A model generated the notes under the pieces. It was not told the DNA's origin. It saw only the letters and a program-made list of their open reading frames with translations, and did no database searches. A stretch of 64,000 nt of DNA, taken from assembly GCA_009779935.1 (NCBI GenBank), contig WRAX01000004.1, positions 41,693-105,692 on the forward strand, in the 5' to 3' direction. Below are positions 8,219 to 15,713 of this stretch, piece by piece. Every line of letters starts with the position of its first letter. The first letter of the stretch is position 1. A program made the translations under genes and the position numbers. The stretch comes from Defluviitaleaceae bacterium (GTDB lineage: Bacteria > Bacillota > Clostridia > Lachnospirales > WRAX01).

Positions 8219-9085
8219 CTAATGCATTAAACCATGGAAAAAGTGGTTTAAGCCAATCACCAGCAACACACCCACGGCCATCACAGGTAAACGCCATTTG
8301 GTGCGCCCGGCATATTCCACTGCAAGTGGCAAAATTTCCGTAAACACAACCCCAAGGATACAGCCGGCGGCCACAGCAAACATAATGCCTGATAAATAAA
8401 CATTAATGCCGCCCACAAAATACCCAATTACAGCACCAAGGATGGTGGCCATACCGGCAAGGCCGCAAATGGCAAGTATTTTAAGCCGGCGCATGCCGCC
8501 TGCCTTTAAGGGTATTGCAATGGTCATCCCCTCCGGTATACAGGATAAGCCAATGGCGATGGCAGTCATAACGGTTCCCACACTACCGATGGCAAGCCCC
8601 TTGGGTATATCATGTAAAATTATGGCCAAAACCACGGGAACTGCCACCGCAGCCAAACGCCGCTTTTCATTGGTGGTAAGCTCTGCGTGGGAGCAATGCT
8701 CGTTATGGGGCAAAACCCCATGGATATGCTCGTGCCCGTGTTTATCAAAAAATGACAGGGCAACAATAAAGCCGACACCAGCCAAAACGCCCAATGCCGT
8801 TAACCAAATGCCTGCGCCCGAATGTTGGAACCAATACTGGTAAATTTCACCCGTATAGGGGTCTATTGTGGTGTGGTAATGCCCGTGGCCAATGGCGTGG
8901 GGTATAAAATCCACAAACACAAGGGTTAAAAGCACTGCTGCCGCAAAAGTGAAAGCAAGACCTATAAGTCTTTTATTAGGCCGCTTAATTAAAAGAACAA
9001 TGGTGCCGCCCAATACGGAACTTCCAAGGCCTGCAACGGTAGCAAAAACCATAATGCGCATAAAATCCGAAACATTTTCAAACAC
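8219..9085 (-). CDS. ZIP-family divalent metal transporter
   Basis: Predicted 288-residue membrane protein moving zinc or related divalent ions into the cytoplasm. It has about eight hydrophobic segments, a His-rich loop (HGHEHIHG, HCSH) between helices three and four, and the family's paired metal-site helices LHDIPKGLAIG and LSCIPEGMTIAIPL, where HxxP and PEG motifs line the pathway. A second His-rich patch, HAIGHGHYHTT, faces the opposite loop. It follows a small lipoprotein gene with no gap (9086/9085), so the two are likely one operon. Exact metal preference cannot be read from sequence. Confidence 0.9.
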   Translation of the reverse strand: MFENVSDFMRIMVFATVAGLGSSVLGGTIVLLIKRPNKRLIGLAFTFAAAVLLTLVFVDFIPHAIGHGHYHTTIDPYTGEIYQYWFQHSGAGIWLTALGVLAGVGFIVALSFFDKHGHEHIHGVLPHNEHCSHAELTTNEKRRLAAVAVPVVLAIILHDIPKGLAIGSVGTVMTAIAIGLSCIPEGMTIAIPLKAGGMRRLKILAICGLAGMATILGAVIGYFVGGINVYLSGIMFAVAAGCILGVVFTEILPLAVEYAGRTKWRLPVMAVGVLLVIGLNHFFHGLMH

Positions 9086-9607
9086 TTAATTACTCCCTCC
9101 GGTTTGCACAAAAAACATGTCGTGTACAATGCCGCCCACTGTAAAGCGCAGTCTAAATTCCCCGGTTTCCACTATGTAGTGCAAATTGCCGCGCTGGTAG
9201 GCACTTTGCGTATTGTCATCTGCACCATTATCATCAATGTTTAGGCTTGGCAGGGCGTTCATAAAATTAATGCGTGGGCTGCCCGGTGCGGTTGCGCCCG
9301 AATACAGATGGTGATGCCAATAACCGTCCGCAAAACTGGGGTGGTTGCGGGATGGGTTGATGGATGCCTGAACATCGGTTTGACCAATGCGGATTATTGC
9401 GTTTCCTCCGGCCTCTTCACCGATAAATGTTATGCGGGAATTTTGATAGGGTGTGCCTGCAATTTCTGTTTCCTCGCCGTCAAAATACAGCCTGTCCAAT
9501 TCAAATATAGCACGTGCTTCCACCGGTGCAGGGTCATCGCTACCGCAAGCTGCAAAAGCAAAAAGTGCGCAAATGCTTACAATGGCTGCTAAAAATACTT
9601 TTTTCAT
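9086..9607 (-). CDS. small lipoprotein of unknown function
   Basis: A 173-residue predicted lipoprotein with basic N-region, hydrophobic core and lipobox ending AFAAC at about residue 21. The mature part is beta-rich, with a run HPSFADGYWHHHLYSG containing several His. I recognise no family. Because it is the promoter-proximal gene before the ZIP transporter, a role in metal capture at the surface is possible, with the His cluster as the only direct hint. Confidence 0.75.
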   Translation of the reverse strand: MKKVFLAAIVSICALFAFAACGSDDPAPVEARAIFELDRLYFDGEETEIAGTPYQNSRITFIGEEAGGNAIIRIGQTDVQASINPSRNHPSFADGYWHHHLYSGATAPGSPRINFMNALPSLNIDDNGADDNTQSAYQRGNLHYIVETGEFRLRFTVGGIVHDMFFVQTGGSN

Positions 9608-9678
9608 AGATAATCCCCCGTAAATTTTTTAGAACAGTATATCACAACAAAACACAAAACGCAAGCGAAAAATATTGC

Positions 9679-9707
9679 TTTACAAATGTCGATTTTTGTG
9701 GTATAAT
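9679..9707 (+). promoter_or_regulatory. promoter of the cyclic-nucleotide operon
   Basis: TTTACA at 9679-9684 and TATAAT at 9702-9707 with 17-base spacing, 37 bases before the first start codon of the five-gene cluster. Confidence 0.75.
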
Positions 9708-9744
9708 AACTACGTCAGTATTTTATATTTTGAGAGGTGCTTTT

Positions 9745-10146
9745 ATGTTTGACTTGGGAAAGTTAACCACATTGTCCACCACCCACTCCTATACGCAAGG
9801 CACAATTATTATTGAAGAAGATGCGGAAGACTCTCTTAGCATGTTTATTTTGTTACAGGGCAGCGTATCTGTTTATAAAAACTTTGGTAAGCCTAACGAA
9901 AAGTTTTTGGCTTCCCTTGGTCCGGGTGATTTTTTTGGCGAAATGTCGCTATTCTTAAAACAATCCCGCTCCGCTACCGTTGTTGCCAAAGAAGAGGTGC
10001 TTGCGCTTGAAATTACATCAGACAATGTGATGATTATCTTAAAGGCCCATCCTGACCTATCCGTGGCTATTATGAAGGCTTTATGCAAAAGAATGAGTGA
10101 TACCAAAAAAATAATGGCAGAGATGGGTGGCAAAATTACCAATTAG
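9745..10146 (+). CDS. stand-alone cyclic nucleotide-binding domain protein
   Basis: Predicted 133-residue cytoplasmic protein made of a single CRP/PKA-R type cNMP-binding beta-barrel. The phosphate-binding cassette is visible as FFGEMSLFLKQSRSATV, with the Gly-Glu and the Arg-Ser-Ala that contact ribose and phosphate. No DNA-binding helix-turn-helix follows, unlike CRP/FNR regulators, so it would act through protein partners. ATG 9745 is preferred because GAGAGGTG lies six bases before it; the frame extends upstream to 9730. It heads a cluster that also encodes a class III cyclase, which suggests the same nucleotide is made and sensed here. Confidence 0.85.
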   Translation: MFDLGKLTTLSTTHSYTQGTIIIEEDAEDSLSMFILLQGSVSVYKNFGKPNEKFLASLGPGDFFGEMSLFLKQSRSATVVAKEEVLALEITSDNVMIILKAHPDLSVAIMKALCKRMSDTKKIMAEMGGKITN

Positions 10147-10161
10147 CTGTGGAGAGGGGCT

Positions 10162-11010
10162 TTGAAAGAAAGTATGAAAGCTAAAATTTATGGCTGCCGC
10201 GGCTCCATCCCTGTTTCGCACACATATTGTTCCCGCTATGGGGGAAACACATCTTGTATGACGGTGGAGTCCAAAGGAAAGACGTTGATTATCGATGCGG
10301 GCAGCGGGCTGGTAATTTGGGAGCAGGAAATGAAAAAGTGTTTTCCAAATTATCCCAAAGACTTACCGAATCCGCCGAAAATTTTGCTAAGCCACCTGCA
10401 TTTGGATCATATTGTGGGGCTTGGTATTTTTGCCCCATCGTGGGAAAAGGGTTTGGGGATGACCATCTATACAAATTCCCGTGATGATAGGCCGCTGGTG
10501 GAGCAGGTTTTTGGTGTTTTTAAGCCACCTTACTGGCCCCGTGACTTGGCAAAGCTTACAGGTGCAAGTTGTGTGGAACTTAAATGCGGCAAACCCATCC
10601 AAATTGACCATTTTACCGTAACCCCCTTTATTGCCAACCACCCTGACAAAACTATGAGCTTCCATATAACCGATGGGGAAAAGACTGTTGTGCACCTGTT
10701 GGACTCGGAAACTGAGGGTTTGTGCGAAAAAATGTATGATAATTTGATTAAATACTGTATGAATGCCGACTTAATTGTGTTTGATGCGGCTTATTCCGGT
10801 GAGGATTATCCAAAACATGTAGGTTGGGGGCATTCCACAGTGGAGCATGGTGTGGACTTGGCAATAAAAACCAACCCCCGTGCCATGGTTTTTGCCCACC
10901 TTAGCCAAACCTACACCGACGACCAATTGGATGCATGGGGCAAGCATTTTACAAAAGCACCAAACACATATTTTGTACTTGCCAAAGATAATGCGGAGTT
11001 GGAGCTATGA
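10162..11010 (+). CDS. metallo-beta-lactamase-fold phosphodiesterase-like hydrolase
   Basis: Predicted 282-residue MBL-fold enzyme. The metal-binding signature HLHLDH occupies H78, H80, D82, H83. Further ligands are likely in ANHPDK, VFDAAY and GWGHST, a set typical of the PhnP/cyclic phosphodiesterase branch. HxHLDH is also the hallmark of class II cyclic-nucleotide phosphodiesterases, although the full pattern of that class is not met. TTG at 10162 is taken as start (GGAG at 10151-10154); ATG 10174 is the alternative. It overlaps the cyclase gene by ATGA. Genomic context makes cNMP turnover a reasonable but unproven role. Confidence 0.75.
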   Translation: MKESMKAKIYGCRGSIPVSHTYCSRYGGNTSCMTVESKGKTLIIDAGSGLVIWEQEMKKCFPNYPKDLPNPPKILLSHLHLDHIVGLGIFAPSWEKGLGMTIYTNSRDDRPLVEQVFGVFKPPYWPRDLAKLTGASCVELKCGKPIQIDHFTVTPFIANHPDKTMSFHITDGEKTVVHLLDSETEGLCEKMYDNLIKYCMNADLIVFDAAYSGEDYPKHVGWGHSTVEHGVDLAIKTNPRAMVFAHLSQTYTDDQLDAWGKHFTKAPNTYFVLAKDNAELEL

Positions 11011-12791
11011 AAAGCCGCATAATTAAGCGTTATGTAACGGCCGGGGCGGCTGTGCTGCTGGGTCTGGTGTTTGCCTTTGCGGATATTTTTTGGCCGTTGG
11101 AATACCGTTTGCAAGATGCGGTTTTCCAACAAGCAGGCCTGCCACATGCGGATATTTTTGTGATAGGTATTGATGAGCATGCCCTTGACACCTTTGGGCC
11201 TTTTGGACAGTGGACAAGGGGGCTTATAGCGGATGCCATAAACATCCTTAACCGCTACGAAGAAGCCCGGCCGGCCGTTATTGCCGTGGATATTTTGTAT
11301 GCCGAACCCAGCCGGCGGTATCCGCAATATGACAAAGCGTTGCTGGAAGCAGTGCAAGCGGGCAATGTGGTTTTGCCGTCCAATATCCATGTAGGTGTTG
11401 ACAGGGAATCCTTAGCCGCCGAAAATGTAGTTTTGGACGTGATTTTGCCCTTTGGCCAATTGTCGGAATATGCAGAGCACGGCTTTGTAAACACTGCCGT
11501 GGATAGGGATGGTATAAAACGCCTTGCCCCCCTTTGGCAGGATTTTGATGGCGGTCGGTTTTACAGCTTTCCCGTAACCGTTGCCCGCATGTATGCCGAT
11601 TTTTGGGGTTACAAAATTAATGAAGGTTTTATTACAAGCCAAGAAATGGCATATATAAGATACACCGGCAACCCGGGGGATTTTTGGCAGTTTTCCTTTG
11701 CTGATATTTTTGAGGATTGGTTTTATCCCGCTATGTTGGAAGGGGCAATTGTGCTTATTGGCCCTTACGCCATGGGCATGAAGGATGACCATCCTGTGTC
11801 CATCCGCCACGATATTAATATGTATGGGGTGGAAATACACGCCAATGTGGTGCAGGCGATTTTGGATGGTGCTTTGAAAATACCGGCTTCGCCCATTATG
11901 GCGGTGGCCATTCCGCTAATTTTATTGGCTTTGGGCATGTTGCTGATGGAGCTTACCGAAAAATTATACATGGCATTTGCCCTGTTGTTAGCAGGTATTG
12001 GATATTTCTTTTTGGCACAATATATATATAACCAAGGTTATGTTTTGCCCTTGTTTGTGCCGCTTCTTGCTCTTGTTTTGGTATTTTTGTATCAGCTTAT
12101 TTACGCTTATGCACTGGGTATGGCGGAAAAAAATCGCTTACGCAACACTTTTAAGAAGTATGTAGACCCTAAGTTGGTTGATGTGCTTATTAAAAGCGGC
12201 GGGTCAGAAGGCGATGCCATTGGGCAAAAACGGGATATTGCAGTGCTTTTTGTGGATATCCGTGGCTTTACGCCTATGACGGAAAAGTTGAAGGGCGAAC
12301 CTGAAAAAGTTGTTGCTATTTTGAATGAGTATTTGGAGCTTACATCATCAGCGGTGTTTAACAACGGCGGTAGTGTGGATAAGTTTATTGGTGATGCCAC
12401 CATGGCACTGTTTAACGGTTTTGTGCCGCTGGATGACCATGTGTTTGCCGCTGCCAAGGCCGCTTGGGATATGGTGCAAAAGGCGGAAAGTGTCAACCAA
12501 TCTATTTTACGCCAGTTTGGCGTGGAGGTTGGTTTTGGAGTTGGGTTGCATTGCGGGGAGGCTATTGTGGGCAACCTTGGCCCCAGCTTTCGCAAAGATT
12601 ATACGGCAATTGGTGATACTGTAAATACTGCCGCACGGTTGGAATCCAATGCGCAAAAGTCCCAGGTGTTAATTTCTGATGACGTGTACCAAATAATAAG
12701 AGAGCGTATAGAAGCTGCGCCTTTGGAGCCTATGCAACTAAAAGGCAAGTCGGAAGCTGTTAAGGTGCATGCTTTAATGGGGATTAAATAG
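11007..12791 (+). CDS. CHASE2-domain class III adenylate cyclase
   Basis: Predicted 594-residue membrane sensor-cyclase. One N-terminal helix (about 10-30) is followed by an extracytoplasmic CHASE2 domain (about 35-290: DIFVIGIDEHAL, PAVIAVDILYAEP), three helices (about 297-370) and a cytoplasmic class III cyclase (about 408-594). Catalytic residues are all visible: metal-binding D417 (FVDIRGF) and D463 (FIGDATM), base-selecting K459 and D531, and the transition-state pair N540 and R544 in GDTVNTAARL. Lys plus Asp favours ATP as substrate, giving cAMP. Translation is coupled to the upstream MBL gene (ATGA overlap). Confidence 0.92.
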   Translation: MKSRIIKRYVTAGAAVLLGLVFAFADIFWPLEYRLQDAVFQQAGLPHADIFVIGIDEHALDTFGPFGQWTRGLIADAINILNRYEEARPAVIAVDILYAEPSRRYPQYDKALLEAVQAGNVVLPSNIHVGVDRESLAAENVVLDVILPFGQLSEYAEHGFVNTAVDRDGIKRLAPLWQDFDGGRFYSFPVTVARMYADFWGYKINEGFITSQEMAYIRYTGNPGDFWQFSFADIFEDWFYPAMLEGAIVLIGPYAMGMKDDHPVSIRHDINMYGVEIHANVVQAILDGALKIPASPIMAVAIPLILLALGMLLMELTEKLYMAFALLLAGIGYFFLAQYIYNQGYVLPLFVPLLALVLVFLYQLIYAYALGMAEKNRLRNTFKKYVDPKLVDVLIKSGGSEGDAIGQKRDIAVLFVDIRGFTPMTEKLKGEPEKVVAILNEYLELTSSAVFNNGGSVDKFIGDATMALFNGFVPLDDHVFAAAKAAWDMVQKAESVNQSILRQFGVEVGFGVGLHCGEAIVGNLGPSFRKDYTAIGDTVNTAARLESNAQKSQVLISDDVYQIIRERIEAAPLEPMQLKGKSEAVKVHALMGIK

Positions 12792-12809
12792 AAAATAGAA
12801 GGTGTTAAA

Positions 12810-14264
12810 GTGCGAAAAATAAAAGTTTTGGGGCTTATCAGCTTTTTAATGGTATGTGTGTTGATGTTTGGCGGTATGCCCTTGGTTTACGCAAATCAAC
12901 CCACCCGCCTTTTGGTTAATGGGCGGCCCCACCACTATCCTGAGTTAATTTTGGTGGGCGGCAACCCGCTTATGCCCGCAAGGCAAGTTGCAAATCTTTT
13001 CGGCGGGCGCTTTATTTGGCTTCCCCATTACTCCCAAGCCCTTTTGGTTATTAATGACAATATTTATATAATGTCCGTAGACAGCGTCCTTATCACCTTA
13101 AACGAGGGTAGATTGCAAGCGAATGCACCTGCCCAAATTATCAACCACCAAGTATTTTTGCCCCTATGCTTTGTTGCCGATGTGGAGGGGTGGGATATTA
13201 GAATTGCAGAGGACACAAACACAGTGCATTTAGCCAACAACCATACTCGTGCGGCAACCTATGCGGGAATGGGCATACATGGCAACGCAGATGGGGTAAA
13301 TGCCCAATTTAACCTACCCAATGGGGTTTTTGGCGGCAATGGCTACATTTTTGTAGCTGACACATTTAATAATTTAATACGCAAAATTTGCTACGATGGC
13401 GTTACCGACCTTTACGCCGGCAGGATACTGGCGGTGGATGACAGGGGCTTTCCCCATGGCTTTATCCGTGATGGTGACAGGCTGGAAGATGCCCTGTTTA
13501 ACCGCCCAATGGATGGGGTTGTGGGTGAGTGCGGACGCATTTTTGTAGCAGATGCCGGCAACCACGCAATACGTGTGATTGATGGTGATAATGTGCTTAC
13601 CTTAACAGGTGGTACAGCTTACGGCCACGCCGATGGCGGGGTTAGTGAAGCATTGTTTAACTTCCCCGTAGCCATAGCTATGGATGAAGGCGGCAACCTG
13701 TTTGTGGCGGACACCCTAAACCATGCTATCCGCAAAATTACGGCAAATGGTCAAGTTTACACAATTGCCGGTGTTGCAGGCGAATATGGTTTTGAGGATG
13801 GGGATGCGGAAAATGCCATGTTTAACACGCCCATGGGCATTGCTGTGGATGAAAATGGGCGCATCTTTGTGGCAGACACAGGCAACCACCTTATCCGTGT
13901 TATTGATGGGGGCAAGGTTTACACAATTGCAGGCACGCTGACCTTTGATGCCGACCGGGAATGGGATGGTGTGCCCATGGGTGGCTTTGCAGATGGCGTA
14001 CAGGCCATGTTTAACCAGCCCACAGGTATTGCGCTTTGGGGTGATGTGTTGATTGTGGCAGACACTGCAAACCACAGCATCCGCAATATTAATATCCAAA
14101 CGGGAGTTGTTTTTACAATTGCGGGCAATGGTTATCCGGGCCGTGATGACGGTGTGCCCGTAGATGCAACCTTTCATCTTCCTGCAGGGGTATTTGTTGT
14201 AGGTGACACAATTTTTGTGGCGGACACAGGCAATAATTTGATACGCACAATAACTTTGCGGTAA
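12810..14264 (+). CDS. secreted NHL-repeat beta-propeller with copper-amine-oxidase-N-like domain
   Basis: Predicted 484-residue exported protein. A signal peptide (about 1-29, ending VYA) is followed by a domain resembling the copper amine oxidase N-terminal fold found in many clostridial surface proteins (about 33-145: RLLVNGR, PLMPARQVANLFGG, VFLPLCFVAD). Residues 150-484 are about six NHL repeats marked by recurring FVADTxNHxIRxI and YTIAG, forming a propeller for ligand or protein binding. GTG 12810 is preceded by GAAGGTG. It lies 18 bases after the cyclase gene. The function is unknown; it may present an external ligand to the CHASE2 sensor. Confidence 0.8.
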   Translation: MRKIKVLGLISFLMVCVLMFGGMPLVYANQPTRLLVNGRPHHYPELILVGGNPLMPARQVANLFGGRFIWLPHYSQALLVINDNIYIMSVDSVLITLNEGRLQANAPAQIINHQVFLPLCFVADVEGWDIRIAEDTNTVHLANNHTRAATYAGMGIHGNADGVNAQFNLPNGVFGGNGYIFVADTFNNLIRKICYDGVTDLYAGRILAVDDRGFPHGFIRDGDRLEDALFNRPMDGVVGECGRIFVADAGNHAIRVIDGDNVLTLTGGTAYGHADGGVSEALFNFPVAIAMDEGGNLFVADTLNHAIRKITANGQVYTIAGVAGEYGFEDGDAENAMFNTPMGIAVDENGRIFVADTGNHLIRVIDGGKVYTIAGTLTFDADREWDGVPMGGFADGVQAMFNQPTGIALWGDVLIVADTANHSIRNINIQTGVVFTIAGNGYPGRDDGVPVDATFHLPAGVFVVGDTIFVADTGNNLIRTITLR

Positions 14265-14299
14265 CCGAAGCCGGATGCCGCAAAAAGGAGGAATGGCAA

Positions 14300-15493
14300 A
14301 TGAAAAAAGGTTTTTTGCGTAAACTGACAGCATTTTCAGTAGCTGCGGTTATGGCATTTAGCACAACCGCAACTGTGCTTGCTAACGAAGCACGTATTAT
14401 CAACATCCACCGTATAGAGGGGGACAATGTTGAATTAACACGTGGTGCAAGGTCATCCGCCCCAAGGGAGGGGCAACGGCTTGCCCAAGGCAATGTGCTT
14501 ACTACGGGACGGGATTCTTCCGTATATCTGTCAATGGATGCCGAATCCATCTTAAAAATGAACCAGCAAAGCCAAATCACTATCAGCTCCGCCGGCAACC
14601 GCTTGGCAATTAGTGTGCAAAGCGGAACCGCCCTGCTTAATGTAGGCACGCAACAAGAAGGGCAAGGTACAGAGGTACGCATTGGTAATACGGGCATGGT
14701 TGTGCGTGGTACAATGTTTACCGCATCCCGTTTGGGCGGAAACGGTGTGATACATATGCTTTCAGGTGCCGGTGAAGTTAATGGAGAGCTTTTGCAGTTA
14801 GGCTACACTTTGTTAATTTCCAGGCAAGCCGATGGGGACAATATCAGCATTCATCCCATTGTTGTTGAAGAATTAGACCTTTTCACCTTGCAAGCGATTG
14901 CTGATAATGCAGAATATTTGATTGCATACGGCATGGCAACCACGGAACTGTTGGAAGCACTGCCGGCCCTAAAAGAAAGTGCCATAATTAGGGAAGGTGC
15001 TGCACAAGCGGAGGTTGACAGATCCTTGCAAGCAGCAATTGCAAGCATTAACCGCATCCCCGGGATAGTGATTGATCAGATTGCAACATCCCCGGAAAGC
15101 GATGTGGATTGCCCATGGGACGATGGCAGTGTGGCAGGTGGGGGTGCCCAGCCCCCTGTTGCTCTACCACCGGGTGGGGGTGCGGCTCCTCCACCTAGCT
15201 CACCAAACCCTGGTCCGCCGCCAAACGAAGAGCCACCAACGCCGCCCATCACCCAACCAATTCATATTCATTACAGGGGTGTTGGCGGAAGCGGAGGGGG
15301 TCGTTTTGTCCCTGGTGAAACGGTAACGCTGACAGCGGGCGCACCACCTGCCCATTTGTCCCCACTTGCTGTGGCAAACCATTGGACGGTGATTTCCGGC
15401 GGCCACCTGCCTATCACCATGTATGGCGCAACCATAACTTTTGTTATGCCAAACCACCCTTTGCATCTAACCATTCACTGGATAGTACCTTAG
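14300..15493 (+). CDS. FecR-domain exported protein
   Basis: Predicted 397-residue exported protein: signal peptide (about 1-29), a FecR domain (about 48-150: GNVLTTGRDSSVYLSMD, VVRGTMFTAS), a helical segment (about 185-255), a Pro/Gly-rich linker (about 275-320) and a C-terminal beta module (GGRFVPGETVTLTAG ... ITFVMPNHPLHLTI) like divergent InlB B-repeats. GGAGG precedes the ATG. It is the last gene before a terminator. FecR and CHASE2 proteins commonly occur side by side in bacterial genomes, so it probably belongs functionally with the cyclase three genes upstream. It is unlikely to be a classic iron-citrate anti-sigma sensor, since no sigma factor is present. Confidence 0.8.
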   Translation: MKKGFLRKLTAFSVAAVMAFSTTATVLANEARIINIHRIEGDNVELTRGARSSAPREGQRLAQGNVLTTGRDSSVYLSMDAESILKMNQQSQITISSAGNRLAISVQSGTALLNVGTQQEGQGTEVRIGNTGMVVRGTMFTASRLGGNGVIHMLSGAGEVNGELLQLGYTLLISRQADGDNISIHPIVVEELDLFTLQAIADNAEYLIAYGMATTELLEALPALKESAIIREGAAQAEVDRSLQAAIASINRIPGIVIDQIATSPESDVDCPWDDGSVAGGGAQPPVALPPGGGAAPPPSSPNPGPPPNEEPPTPPITQPIHIHYRGVGGSGGGRFVPGETVTLTAGAPPAHLSPLAVANHWTVISGGHLPITMYGATITFVMPNHPLHLTIHWIVP

Positions 15494-15506
15494 AATCCTA
15501 TATGTT

Positions 15507-15538
15507 AAGGCGGCCGCAAACTTTGCAGCCGCCTTTTA
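15507..15538 (+). terminator. terminator of the cyclase operon
   Basis: AAGGCGGC (15507-15514) pairs with GCCGCCTT (15528-15535), extended by GCAAA/TTTGC inside, and is followed by a short T-run. Confidence 0.8.
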
Positions 15539-15548
15539 TGGTGTATAT

Positions 15549-15656
15549 TGATACCAATTCCAATTCGAAACATGGAAAAGGATATTTTGAAAATCGCAGG
15601 TTTCAGTGCGTTTTCAAAATGTGCTTTTCCATGATTGAGAATGGAATTGGTATGAA
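15549..15656 (+). repeat. 108-bp hairpin repeat, copy 1 (MITE-like)
   Basis: An imperfect palindrome with arms of about 45 bases, ends ATACCAATTCCA and TGGAATTGGTAT. Its exact reverse complement, without a single mismatch over 108 bases, is found at 36420-36527. This copy lies between the FecR terminator and the promoter of the macroglobulin gene. It has no coding capacity, so it would need a transposase in trans, or it may spread by another route. Confidence 0.85.
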
Positions 15657-15664
15657 ACATTTTC

Positions 15665-15693
15665 TTGTGCTTTTACGTCATAAAAGGTATAAT
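15665..15693 (+). promoter_or_regulatory. promoter of the macroglobulin-selD transcript
   Basis: TTGTGC at 15665-15670 and a perfect TATAAT at 15688-15693 with 17-base spacing, just after the hairpin repeat and 20 bases before the GTG start. Confidence 0.65.
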
Positions 15694-15713
15694 AGAAATT
15701 AAGAGGTGATTTT

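Noticed and set aside
13260..14260. Possible CRISPR array in the NHL gene because of regularly recurring DNA
   Set aside because: The periodicity is coding (FVADTxNHxIR repeats) with diverged units and no unique spacers; no CRISPR array is seen anywhere in the window.
14255..14287. TTTGCGG/CCGCAAA hairpin between the NHL and FecR genes as a terminator
   Set aside because: It overlaps the last codons, has a long loop and no T-run, and the next ribosome site follows at once, so the operon probably continues.
13716..14333. 205-codon minus-strand frame across the NHL-repeat gene end
   Set aside because: Antisense to repeated NHL coding sequence; the Cys/His-rich product is an artefact of the repeat.
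14300..15493. FecR protein as part of an iron-citrate sigma/anti-sigma system
   Set aside because: No ECF sigma factor or TonB-type receptor is present and the organism looks monoderm; the CHASE2 cyclase context explains it better.
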